Part shown: piece by piece, positions 1 through 8,112 of the stretch
Position numbering within the stretch: position 1 is the stretch's first letter
How the letters are laid out: the number at the start of each line of letters is the position of its first letter
DNA from: an uncultured Acidobacteriia bacterium
GTDB lineage: Bacteria > Acidobacteriota > Terriglobia > Bryobacterales > Bryobacteraceae
Assembly: GCA_903881085.1 (NCBI GenBank)
Contig: CAIRSA010000226.1
Location: 1-64,000 of the forward strand
Direction: 5' to 3'
DNA: 64,000 bases
Translations under genes and position numbers: made by a program
The notes under the pieces: generated by a model
The model's input: the letters and a program-made list of their open reading frames with translations, nothing else
Database searches by the model: none
Told to the model about the DNA's origin: nothing

Positions 1-105
1 GCGAAGCGACCGATAAAGCCGGTTTACATCAGACAGTTTCTGGCGCTGATCGACAATGCAGTGGAGGTGAAGCAGGATGAGAACAAAAACAAATCGAAGC
101 CTTGA
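1..105 (+). CDS. C-terminal end of an unidentified protein (partial)
   Basis: An open frame runs in from the left edge and stops with TGA at 103-105, giving 34 residues that end in a Lys/Asn-rich tail. It overlaps the start of the HicB-like gene at 77 by 29 bases, and the ribosome binding site of that gene lies inside it. The position, directly upstream and overlapping a HicB antitoxin, is where a toxin partner would be expected. The visible residues do not show the usual C-terminal pattern of HicA toxins, so the identity is open. Too little is present to say more. Confidence 0.5.
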   Translation, partial: AKRPIKPVYIRQFLALIDNAVEVKQDENKNKSKP

Positions 106-454
106 CGCTTACCAGTTCACCGTGCGCCCATTATCCAAAGAAGAGGGCGGCGGCTACCTGGTGGAATACCCCGACATCCCCGGGTGCATGTCCGACGGCG
201 AGAGCATAGAGGAAGCGATCGCCAACGGCAGGGAAGCGCTTCGCGACTGCGTTGCCGTGTTCCAGGAGTCCGGAAGGAAGGTTCCAAAGCCTGGGATTGA
301 AGCCGCACAGTGGCGTCAACGGTTGCCGCGGACGCTCTACTCCAAACTGACTGTTCAGGCCGAGAATGAGGGAGTGAGTATTAACAGCTTCGTGACCGCG
401 ATTATTGCCGAGGCTATCGGAGTCAGGCAGGCGCACACGGGGAAACGCCGTTAG
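77..454 (+). CDS. hicB: HicB-like type II antitoxin
   Basis: This 125-residue protein has the two-part layout of HicB antitoxins. Residues about 12-75 form the HicB partial RNase H-like fold, with the YPDIPGC motif and the following EEAIANGREAL helix. Residues about 83-116 look like a ribbon-helix-helix DNA-binding tail (LPRTLYSKL onward). HicB proteins neutralise a HicA mRNA interferase and repress their own operon. The ATG at 77 is preceded by GGAGGTGA at 62-69, a strong ribosome binding site, which fixes the start. The upstream ORF overlaps it, implying a shared transcript. No HicA-type ORF follows: the next 262 bases (455-716) hold no gene I can support. The family is secure; whether this is a working toxin-antitoxin pair is not. 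Confidence 0.85.
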   Translation: MRTKTNRSLDAYQFTVRPLSKEEGGGYLVEYPDIPGCMSDGESIEEAIANGREALRDCVAVFQESGRKVPKPGIEAAQWRQRLPRTLYSKLTVQAENEGVSINSFVTAIIAEAIGVRQAHTGKRR

Positions 455-716
455 GACGACGCCAACGTGTTGCAAGGCGTTGGAATGCAACGGGTTGAAG
501 AACCTTTGAAGAGTTCGAATCCACCTTGGGGGCGAGGGAAACCGACCCAAGACGGTCGAAAATCCCTCAGCGTAACGTAATGAAATGAGTAAGATAGCGG
601 CAGGTTTGCGACTTGATAACTGCCTCCCCATCGTGGACGACTTTAGAACTGGTCACCGCTAAGTGTTTGAAATTCATTGGTGCCGTATTCTGCTAACTGG
701 TTCCCGGCGATGTCAG

Positions 717-1748
717 TTACTCCTCGGCCAGCCGACGTACCCGCAGCCCGCGGATCCATACCCTTGTCCCGTGATTCTGCACCAGCAGCGGACTCTCCAG
801 CGGGTCCGACTCCGTCTCGAATTCCACCACCTTTTCACCGTTCAACCAGTGCTCGCAATGCCGCCCCCGCACCACCAGCCGGCTCCGGTTGTACTCACCC
901 ACCGGCTTCACCACCGCCTTCGACGGCGCAATCTGGTTATACAGCGCCCCTGACCGCTCCGTCGCGTTCGCGATCGCGCCCTTGTCCCCGCCATCGTCCA
1001 CCAACTGATATTCGTAGGCCGCCGCATCGCCCCGCAAAAGATAGAAGATACGATACTTGATCCCCGAGTTCCCCTTCGCGGGCACTTTCCACTCCCACTC
1101 CGCCTCGAACGATCGAAACGTCTCCTTCGTCCGAATCGATCCGCCCTCACTCCCGGCCACCGTCAGGACACCGTCTTCCACCGACCAGGTTTTCGGCGCC
1201 GCTCCGGAAAACGACGTGAACGCGTCCAGCCGCCCGCCCGCGAGCAGGTCGATCCACCCCGTTTCCTTGCCCGGCGCCGGCGTCACCGCGAAGTACATCG
1301 CGTCGCCCAGATGCGGATCGCAACGCACTTGCGATACCAGCCACCTTCCCTCGCGCTTCACCAGGACGCCCCAAAAATCGCCGGCGAATTCACCCCCCGG
1401 CCATCCCATCGTCCGGAAGTACCCGCCTACCAGGGCCGTATCCTCGGCGAACAGTCGCACATCCCGTACCAGGCTTGCCACCTGCACCATTGAGAGGTCT
1501 TCGTCGCGTCGCTCTGACCCCTGGGCGACGCCGTTGACGTCGAACAGCCGCCCTGCAACGCGCACGTTCAGTGACCCTGGCGACGCGAGTTTCACCCCCG
1601 CCGCATCGCGCCGGTTTGCAGCCAGTGCAAGGTCCCGAATCGCCTGCTGGACCGCCCTTTGTTCGTCTTCGGTAGGAAGCCGCAACCGGAACTGCGCGGA
1701 AAGAGGAGCAGCTAACGCCGCCAGAAAAATGCCGATTAGAAGTCTCAT
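717..1748 (-). CDS. Exported DUF1080 (3-keto-disaccharide hydrolase-like) protein
   Basis: The start is taken as the ATG at 1748, where a clear Sec signal peptide begins (MRLLIGIFLAALAAPLSAQ); an in-frame GTG at 1766 is less likely. The 343-residue product has an N-terminal region (about 30-155) resembling SnoaL/NTF2-like folds, then a DUF1080 jelly-roll domain (about 170-340) with the conserved KGNSGIKYR and YEYQLVDD segments. DUF1080 proteins include periplasmic hydrolases or eliminases acting on 3-keto-glycosides. It is the last gene of a minus-strand run (receptor, alpha/beta hydrolase, TIM-barrel enzyme, this gene), 48 bases after its neighbour, so co-transcription is likely. The domain assignment is firm; the substrate is unknown. 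Confidence 0.8.
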   Translation of the reverse strand: MRLLIGIFLAALAAPLSAQFRLRLPTEDEQRAVQQAIRDLALAANRRDAAGVKLASPGSLNVRVAGRLFDVNGVAQGSERRDEDLSMVQVASLVRDVRLFAEDTALVGGYFRTMGWPGGEFAGDFWGVLVKREGRWLVSQVRCDPHLGDAMYFAVTPAPGKETGWIDLLAGGRLDAFTSFSGAAPKTWSVEDGVLTVAGSEGGSIRTKETFRSFEAEWEWKVPAKGNSGIKYRIFYLLRGDAAAYEYQLVDDGGDKGAIANATERSGALYNQIAPSKAVVKPVGEYNRSRLVVRGRHCEHWLNGEKVVEFETESDPLESPLLVQNHGTRVWIRGLRVRRLAEE

Positions 1749-1796
1749 GTCAAATCTGTACTCCACTACCTTCAGCGCTCACCAACGCTCTCGCCT

Positions 1797-2648
1797 TCAT
1801 CCGCTCACCAGAGACTGCACGTATGCGAGGTTCTTCTTCATGTCGGCTTCCACGTTTTTGGTTGGATTCGAGGTTTCCAGATCCGCCCAGCCGCGATAGC
1901 CGATGTCGGCGAGTGCCTGCATGATGCCCGGCAGATCGACCTTGCCTTCACCGAGCCACCCACGATCTTTCAGGTGGAGCGTCGCGATTCGCTTCTTACC
2001 CAGCCAGCGAATCTCCTTCGCCGGATCGAAGCCCGCACCGAGCGCGTTGCCGACGTCATAGAACACCTTCAGCGCGGGCGAATTCACGCGTTCGATGATG
2101 CGCGCGTTGTCTTCCGCCGAGAGCGTGTTCTCTAGCGCAAGCGCAACCTTTGCCCTCTCTGCTTCCTTGGCGAAGTCCTTCAGCTTGTCGGCGAGCGCAT
2201 CCATCTCCGCGCGATTCTGTGGCTGATTCTTGCCGAACATGGGCAGCAGCATGGATGTTGGCTTCAGCTTCTTCGCGATCGGGATGGCCATGCCGAGCCA
2301 CTTCGGCCCGAGCGGATTGTCCTTCAGGTTGTTGGAATGCAGGACGTCCAGGCACATGCTGGAGAGCTTGATCCGCGTCTCCTTCATTGCCGCCTGGTAG
2401 CGCGCGATCAGTTCTGGATCGTCGATGGGCAGTTTGCTTGCCCCCTGCTTCGGCCGCCCGAAGCTCACCTCCACTCCTTCGAACCCGATCTTCTTTGCCA
2501 AGGCGAACGCCTCGACCTTCGTGGTCATCCCGAGATTCCAATCCGTGACACCGATGTGCAGCCCGGGAATACGGACCTTGGCCGATGCCGCGCTCGCGGT
2601 CCAGAGCCCGGCGGCCAGTTGGAAGCACTCTCGTCTGGAAATGTTCAT
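1797..2648 (-). CDS. Tat-exported sugar phosphate isomerase/epimerase-like TIM barrel
   Basis: The start is set at the ATG at 2648 because GAGGAG lies eight bases upstream; an upstream in-frame start at 2663 lacks such a site. The 283-residue product opens with a twin-arginine signal (MNISRRECFQLAAGLW), then the xylose-isomerase-like TIM barrel (AP_endonuc_2 superfamily). Visible motifs are GFEGVEVSFG, the metal-ligand region LALENTLS, VFYDVGNA and LHLKDRG, the usual Glu/Asp/His ligands of the fold. An exported member suggests action on free sugars or keto-sugars rather than on cytoplasmic phosphates. It lies between an alpha/beta hydrolase and a DUF1080 gene on the same strand. The fold is clear; the reaction is inferred. 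Confidence 0.82.
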   Translation of the reverse strand: MNISRRECFQLAAGLWTASAASAKVRIPGLHIGVTDWNLGMTTKVEAFALAKKIGFEGVEVSFGRPKQGASKLPIDDPELIARYQAAMKETRIKLSSMCLDVLHSNNLKDNPLGPKWLGMAIPIAKKLKPTSMLLPMFGKNQPQNRAEMDALADKLKDFAKEAERAKVALALENTLSAEDNARIIERVNSPALKVFYDVGNALGAGFDPAKEIRWLGKKRIATLHLKDRGWLGEGKVDLPGIMQALADIGYRGWADLETSNPTKNVEADMKKNLAYVQSLVSG

Positions 2649-2703
2649 CGCGTTTCTCCTCAACTGAATTTGTACTCTTCGGGCGCCGGCAGCGGCGGCG
2701 CGC

Positions 2704-3645
2704 TCACCGCTTCCCTTTCAGGTGCTTTTCAAAGAACTCAATCACGGCCGGCCGGAGATCCCGCTGCTTCGGCTGGAGGTCGAAGCTGTGGCCAACGCCC
2801 TCGATAATGATGAGGTCGCTTGGCACGCCTACCTTCTTGGCCGCTTCGTTCAAGCGGATCGATTGGTCGAGTGGGGTCGTCTTGTCGGCCGTGCCATGGA
2901 AAATCAGCATCGGCGGATCGTCTTTCGAGAGCTGCTTGATCGGCGAGGCTGAATCCCATAGTCCCGGCGCTTCTTCCACCGACTTGGCGAACATCCACAG
3001 TTTTGAATAACGCACGAAATTAGTCCCCGCGCCGGCTTCCCACGAGGATGCACAGTGCGGATACATCGGAACCACAGCCTGGACTCGGCAAGAGTATTCC
3101 GAATCCTCCGGGGGGTCGATGCCGGTGTCGGGCCCGCTCACGGCCAGGAGGGCTGCGAGGTGCCCGCCGGCCGAGCCGCCGATCGCGCCAATGTGCGTAG
3201 CGTCGAGTTGGAACCGCGCGGCGTTCTTGCGCAGCCAGCGCACCGCACGCTTGCAATCCTGGATGTTCCGAGGAAAGGCCGCATAGTCAGCTGTTGCGAG
3301 CGCATAGTCGATCGACATACATACGTACCCGTGCGAGGCGAGCGTGGTGCCGATGTTGATCTCGCGGCGCGAAGCTCTGTCGCCGCCACTCCATCCGCCT
3401 CCGTGAATGATCACCACACCGGGGTACTTCTTCCCAGGTTCGAACTGCGCTGGCAGATACAGATCGGCCTTCTCGGTGCGGTCGGGCGGCAGATACGCCA
3501 CGTCCTTCTCCACCCGGACTTGGCTGGAAGTGGCCGCGGTGTCGGCGCCTTGACTTACAGCCCGCGCGGAGAACAGAAGACAACAGGTAATGAGCCCGCA
3601 CCAAAGTAGGGCTTTCATTTTCTTACTGCCAAAGTAGGTCATCAT
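2704..3645 (-). CDS. Exported alpha/beta hydrolase (BD-FAE/HSL-like esterase)
   Basis: A 313-residue secreted esterase or lipase-like enzyme. AAGGA six bases before the ATG at 3645 supports this start. A signal peptide follows (hydrophobic stretch about residues 11-30). The oxyanion-hole motif HGGGW is at 81-85, the nucleophile elbow GGSAG has Ser about 158, and the remaining triad members are Asp about 254 (HGTADKTTP) and His about 286 (GVGHSF). These enzymes remove acyl groups such as acetyl or feruloyl from glycans. It follows the receptor gene at 3755 and a hairpin at 3715-3738 in the same direction, so it probably belongs to the same glycan cassette. The exact ester bond is unknown. Confidence 0.85.
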   Translation of the reverse strand: MMTYFGSKKMKALLWCGLITCCLLFSARAVSQGADTAATSSQVRVEKDVAYLPPDRTEKADLYLPAQFEPGKKYPGVVIIHGGGWSGGDRASRREINIGTTLASHGYVCMSIDYALATADYAAFPRNIQDCKRAVRWLRKNAARFQLDATHIGAIGGSAGGHLAALLAVSGPDTGIDPPEDSEYSCRVQAVVPMYPHCASSWEAGAGTNFVRYSKLWMFAKSVEEAPGLWDSASPIKQLSKDDPPMLIFHGTADKTTPLDQSIRLNEAAKKVGVPSDLIIIEGVGHSFDLQPKQRDLRPAVIEFFEKHLKGKR

Positions 3646-3714
3646 AACGAATCCTTGATGCGATTAGGCCAGGAGACTGTGCCCCGGCTCCTTCACCGAC
3701 CGCTGCGGCGGGCG

Positions 3715-3738
3715 CCTGTTGGGCGCCCTCCCAACGGG
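3715..3738 (-). terminator. GC-rich hairpin between receptor and hydrolase genes
   Basis: Two overlapping inverted repeats lie just downstream of the receptor stop codon: CCTGTTGGG with CCCAACGGG (one mismatch, six-base loop), and an alternative GGGCGCC with GGCGCCC pairing. There is no T-run, so this is not a standard intrinsic terminator. It could attenuate transcription or stabilise the receptor mRNA end. Confidence 0.35.
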
Positions 3739-3754
3739 CTTGAGTCATTCTCTC

Positions 3755-6700
3755 CTAAAACACCACACGCAACGCAAGTTGCATCACACGCGGAGCTCTT
3801 GCCGCCGTGACTTGTCCGGCGGCAGCGTTCGTGTTCTGTCCGGCGGCATTGAAGGTGATCGTGGTGTTCACTGCGGAATACTGCGTGTGGTTGAACAGGT
3901 TGTAGGCTTCCGCGCGGAACTGGAAACGCAACCGCTCGTGCACGGTGAAGTTCTTGAACAGGGAGGTGCTCCAGTTGTTCGTTCCGGGTCCATGCAGCGG
4001 GAATCGGGTCATGTTGCCGTAGTTCAGCCAGGTGGGAGAATACGATATCTGACCGGGCGTGAGCGGGGTTGGCTCTCCAAATGCGGCCACGTTGAAATAG
4101 CGGTCGAACGTCCTCTCATTCTTGGGAAGTATGGGATTCCCGATCATGATCGGCCTCACACCATCGCCTCCACCTACGAAGTTGATGGCCGGAGAGGTAC
4201 CCATTGACACCGTCGTCGGAGCGCCGTTGAGAAAACTCGTGATGTTCGAAATCTGCCAGCCATCGAGGACCGCCTTCGTGATGCGGTGGCCGATTCGACT
4301 CCCGAGTTGCGGAAGATCCCACAGGAAACTGAACGTCAGGATGTGGGGACGGTCCAGGGAAGCCAGCGAGTAGTTCCAGAATTTGCGATCGAGATACCGC
4401 GCCACCGTAGCCTCGGTGCCGGTGGTGGCGCTGTCCCCTTCGGCATAACTCATGGCTTTCGAAAATGTATAAACAACGCTGAACTGCAGTCCCTTCGCGA
4501 ATCGCCGATCCAGTTTCGTTTGCAGCGAGTGGTAGCTTGAGTTCCCCTCGAAGATCTGCTGCGGAATGTTGTTGTAGCCAGGATACGGACGAAAGTAATT
4601 GTCATTCAGCGGCGTGTTGGTTTGCGGGTTCTGGTTTTGTGGCAGGAACTGGGCGCCGTACGGCACGGTGTTGATCTGAACCTGTTCTCCAAGGTGACGG
4701 CCGAAGGTGCCTACGTAGGCCACATCCAGGACGGTAGCCCAGCCCAGCGAACGCTGAATCCCAAATGTGGAGTGGTACGAAGAGATGTTCTTGGCGTGCG
4801 GATCGTAAACCGGGTTCAGGGTGCTGGGAGCGAGCAAGCCGCCGGTGTTGGCTGCCTGCGAGACGTAGCCGTAGTAGGAAGTGGGGCTGAAGACAAACGG
4901 GGGATTCAGCGCCATGTTGCCTAAGGCGCCGACGGGTGAGCGGGTGTTGTAGAAAATGCCGCCGCCCAGTCGGACGGCAGTCTTGCCGTTCCCGAACGGA
5001 TCCCACGCCAAACCAAACCGTGGCCCGTATAATACGCCGCGGCTGAACAGCAGGCCGTTCGGGAATCCATTCGTGCCTGAGGCCACCATGCCGTTTGCGG
5101 GGTTCCCCGAGCCGGGCACCTGCAGGCCCGAATAGGTGTTGGGCACTACGGCGCCTGTGATCGGGTTGATCACCCGATTGACGCCACTTACCTTGACGGG
5201 CGTGAAGAGACGAGGCGCCTGCGCGGGGTCGAAGAGCGAGGGCACAAAGGTAGCCGCCACTTTGTTGACCACGGTTGCCGGCAAAGCCCAACTGAAGCGC
5301 ATGCCTACATCCAGCGTCAGGCGGCGGGTGACCTTCCAGGAGTCCTGTCCATACCACTCAAAAACTGGCGTGACGGGCCTAAAATCGATACGGTTCGTCG
5401 CTTCGGTGTACGTGGAGTACACGCCGATGAACGCATTGGCATAGGCGTAGCCTGTATCGAGCGGATTGTTCGAGTCAGTGCCGAAAGCGAAGGAGCCGGC
5501 GAACGGGTCGCCGCGGTGCCACTGGTTCAACCCTCCCCGCTGATAAGTGATGCCCGCCTTGAATCTGTGAGAACGCCACACTTTGGTCAGATTGTCCGTG
5601 AACGTGATTGCCTTCGAATCGGACTGAGCCGGAAATCTTCCGCCGCCTCCATACTGGATTTGGGCCTGGCTGGACACGCCACTAAAGCTCGAGGCGGGAA
5701 GCAGGTTCAAGAGATTGTTCTTCGGATATGCCTGCGGAATGTTGATTCCATAGGTGGTACGCTGCAAGCGTGCGAGTTCCTGGTCCGAAATGATCTGGTC
5801 CTCAAACCACAGGTTCATACCCGCCGTCGCTTCATTAATCAAGGTGGGAGTGAAAATGTAAGTGAACGTGCCTCCGAAATTCGGCATCCTTTGCTGGTAG
5901 TCGACGACCGATCCCCACGTATTGCTGTTAAGGGGGCTCGATGTGCCCTTATTGTGGCTGGCATGGCCCGATGCGCGGGTCCACAGCCGCGCCTTGTCGG
6001 AGATGTTGTAGTCTACGCGCAGAATCTGCTGCATCGCCGGGGTGTCCGCGGTGCCGGCAATCTGGTAGTTGTACGAGTACTTGGTGATCGCGGGATTGGT
6101 TGCGTTCGGCAGGGGAAAGACCGTCAGCAACTTGGCGGAGTTCGGATCCATGCGGCTTTGCGGAACGACATTACCCGGAAATGCCAGGCCGGTGGTGGGG
6201 TCTTTCGCCACGAAGAGCTGGCAAGCGGCTCCAGTCGTGCACGTCTTGTAGCTTTGCGAGAAGTCTCCCTTGCGTTCGAGTTCGTTTGGCACCGTAAAGG
6301 TGCGCAGCGCGTTTGGACTCTGGTTGGGCAGAATTTCCTGGGAGAAGAAGAAGAACAGCTTCTGTTTGGAGGCGTTGAACTTCCCTGGAATGTAAATCGG
6401 CCCACCGAGGTTGTAGCCAACGGTGTTGTACCGGTACCGCTGACGCGCTACTCCCTGCCGGTTATTGAAAAAGTTGTTTGCGTTGAATGCTTCGTTGCGG
6501 TTGTAGTAATAGGCGGAGCCGCTAAACGTCCGGGAACCGCCTTTGGTCACGATGTTGACGACCGTTCCCGAGGCGGTGCCGTATTCGGCGGGGTAGGAAT
6601 TCGTCAGGACTTTAACTTCGGCGATCGCGTCCATATTGATGGGTGTTTGGCCGGTGTCGCCGCCCGTGTTGTTGCCGGAAATGCCATCGACATTCAGGGC

Positions 6701-7324
6701 GCTGAACAAATTCCGCGACCCGCCCATCGATGGAATCTTGAACGACCCCAGCACTTCGAGAGGCGTAGTATCGTCCACCGCTCCGGGCAGAAGTTGAAGA
6801 AGCGACATCACATCCCGCCCCTTTGACATCAGACCCGCGATCTGGCGCGAGTCGATGAGCGCGGAACGTTCGCTACTGTCTACCTGAACAGCCGAACCTT
6901 GGGCGACCACTTGGACCGTCTCGGTCACGTCGCCCACATCCAGCTTGAGATCGCCTGCCGCCAGCCGATCGTCGGGGGCGAGGACGAGATTCGTCTTTTC
7001 GAAGCGCTTGAATCCGGCTCTTTGCGCGGTCAGCGTGTAGGTGCCCGGCTGGACGTTGATAAAGACGAAACTCCCGTCATCCACCGTCTGCAAGCTCCGG
7101 GTATCGCTAGTCGCCTGATTGACGAGACGCACCGCCGCGCCCGGGACCGGGGACCCGGTGGAGTCGAGAATACGACCGCCAACCGTTCCTGTAGTGCCTT
7201 GGCCGAAGCCCGGCAGAGCAAGCGCGGCAACGAGGGCCGCAAACCGAACCAAGGCGAGATACGTTCTCATCGACCCCGAATGGTGCGGGCTTTGCCCGAA
7301 GTGGCGCATGTTGCAACTTGGCAT
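3755..7324 (-). CDS. Oar-like TonB-dependent receptor
   Basis: Outer-membrane transporter of about 1189 residues. The ATG at 7324 has AGAGGA five bases upstream; starts at 7390 and 7270 are also in frame, and the one at 7270 would place the signal peptide (MRTYLALVRFAALVAALALP) at the very N-terminus. After the signal comes a carboxypeptidase-regulatory-like domain (TGTVGGRILDSTGSPVPGAA onward), then a plug domain (SGNNTGG, GTASGTVVNIVTKGG) and a long beta-barrel. It ends LRVVF, with the terminal Phe typical of barrels folded by the BAM machinery. Such receptors import oligosaccharides or other large ligands with TonB energy. It heads a minus-strand set of hydrolase, isomerase-like and DUF1080 genes. 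The ligand is not known. Confidence 0.9.
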   Translation of the reverse strand: MPSCNMRHFGQSPHHSGSMRTYLALVRFAALVAALALPGFGQGTTGTVGGRILDSTGSPVPGAAVRLVNQATSDTRSLQTVDDGSFVFINVQPGTYTLTAQRAGFKRFEKTNLVLAPDDRLAAGDLKLDVGDVTETVQVVAQGSAVQVDSSERSALIDSRQIAGLMSKGRDVMSLLQLLPGAVDDTTPLEVLGSFKIPSMGGSRNLFSALNVDGISGNNTGGDTGQTPINMDAIAEVKVLTNSYPAEYGTASGTVVNIVTKGGSRTFSGSAYYYNRNEAFNANNFFNNRQGVARQRYRYNTVGYNLGGPIYIPGKFNASKQKLFFFFSQEILPNQSPNALRTFTVPNELERKGDFSQSYKTCTTGAACQLFVAKDPTTGLAFPGNVVPQSRMDPNSAKLLTVFPLPNATNPAITKYSYNYQIAGTADTPAMQQILRVDYNISDKARLWTRASGHASHNKGTSSPLNSNTWGSVVDYQQRMPNFGGTFTYIFTPTLINEATAGMNLWFEDQIISDQELARLQRTTYGINIPQAYPKNNLLNLLPASSFSGVSSQAQIQYGGGGRFPAQSDSKAITFTDNLTKVWRSHRFKAGITYQRGGLNQWHRGDPFAGSFAFGTDSNNPLDTGYAYANAFIGVYSTYTEATNRIDFRPVTPVFEWYGQDSWKVTRRLTLDVGMRFSWALPATVVNKVAATFVPSLFDPAQAPRLFTPVKVSGVNRVINPITGAVVPNTYSGLQVPGSGNPANGMVASGTNGFPNGLLFSRGVLYGPRFGLAWDPFGNGKTAVRLGGGIFYNTRSPVGALGNMALNPPFVFSPTSYYGYVSQAANTGGLLAPSTLNPVYDPHAKNISSYHSTFGIQRSLGWATVLDVAYVGTFGRHLGEQVQINTVPYGAQFLPQNQNPQTNTPLNDNYFRPYPGYNNIPQQIFEGNSSYHSLQTKLDRRFAKGLQFSVVYTFSKAMSYAEGDSATTGTEATVARYLDRKFWNYSLASLDRPHILTFSFLWDLPQLGSRIGHRITKAVLDGWQISNITSFLNGAPTTVSMGTSPAINFVGGGDGVRPIMIGNPILPKNERTFDRYFNVAAFGEPTPLTPGQISYSPTWLNYGNMTRFPLHGPGTNNWSTSLFKNFTVHERLRFQFRAEAYNLFNHTQYSAVNTTITFNAAGQNTNAAAGQVTAARAPRVMQLALRVVF

Positions 7325-7690
7325 TTGATCCTCTTTCTTTTCCGTCATCCGCCGGAAGCCAGGTCCAATGGCCGCAAGGAACGGTCGCATTGATGCGGCG
7401 TGCCGTGCTCGTCAATTAAACTTCGCTGGAGCGGCATTCTTTTCCATAACAATATCATTGCTTTCCCCACCCACTGCGCTCGCTGACTGTTCTCGAACGG
7501 TGTGCTGTAACCGTTCGCGGGGCCAGTGGTGCGACTGTGGGCGGACGAGACCTGAAGAGTTATGCTGTACCGCATGCGCGCCCGGCAAGTTCATGTAGTA
7601 TAAGCACTTTGCGCCCACTTTCGGCCGATCCTTAACGGTTATGACCTGCCCTCCTGCGGCTTCTCCATCTGTTCGTCGGGCCTCTGAGCC

Positions 7691-7936
7691 AGGATTACGG
7701 CGGAAGCGCACTTTCCACGGGACCACACCGGTGGTTGGTGACTGCACCGTCACGCGGACGAGCGGGCCGTCGTCCCTGATGGTGGCTTGAACGGATGGCG
7801 GGACGTCGACCCCAGCTACTTTCCAGCCATGCGCGGCGATGCGCAGTTCGTACGGGTCTCCAGCGACCAACCGGCTGGTCGCGGACAATTGACGGCCGGA
7901 CCACTTCTCACTCGTAACGTCGGCCATGCCCTGCAT
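7691..7936 (-). pseudogene. Possible 3' remnant of an exported enzyme gene
   Basis: The minus frame from about 7936 to 7691 reads like the C-terminal beta-sandwich of a secreted glycoside-hydrolase-type protein (segments YELRIAAHGWKVAGVDV and VPWKVRFRR). Beyond that point the frame continues to 7412 with unlike, low-quality sequence. No complete gene or ribosome binding site is visible, and the region lies between a receptor on the minus strand and a plus-strand gene. This is most simply a decayed gene end. The evidence is residue composition and phrase-like similarity only. The rest of 7391-8112 shows no other gene. Confidence 0.3.
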
Positions 7937-8066
7937 AATGTGGCGACGAGACGAACCGGGGGATGCGTTGTCGCCGCGGCCGCCCCTCGTTTACGTCGCT
8001 GTTCCCTGGACCGCAGCTCGCCGCACACGAAGCCGATTTCGGATCGTTTGGCCGAAAACCCCGGTG

Positions 8067-8072
8067 TATAAT
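8067..8072 (+). promoter_or_regulatory. Candidate -10 element for the 8113 gene
   Basis: A TATAAT hexamer, preceded by TG, lies 40 bases before the ATG at 8113; no convincing -35 is seen. If used, it would start transcription near 8079 and exclude the longer in-frame start at 7963. Confidence 0.45.
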
Positions 8073-8112
8073 ATCAAGAGGCTCCCGCGGCACGCATGGG
8101 CGGTCCACCGCG

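Noticed and set aside
1-105. HicA toxin
   Set aside because: The 34 visible residues lack the C-terminal pattern of HicA; only the position next to HicB suggests it.
514-545. A tRNA T-loop-like GTTCGAATCC near 515
   Set aside because: The flanking bases cannot form the T-stem or acceptor stem, and no anticodon arm is present upstream.
5516-6826. A 436-codon plus-strand frame inside a receptor gene
   Set aside because: It is an antisense shadow of the receptor; long shadow frames are expected in GC-rich genes.
7963-8112. A longer N-terminus for the 8113 gene
   Set aside because: The extra 50 residues are low-quality, and a TATAAT at 8067 lies inside that extension.
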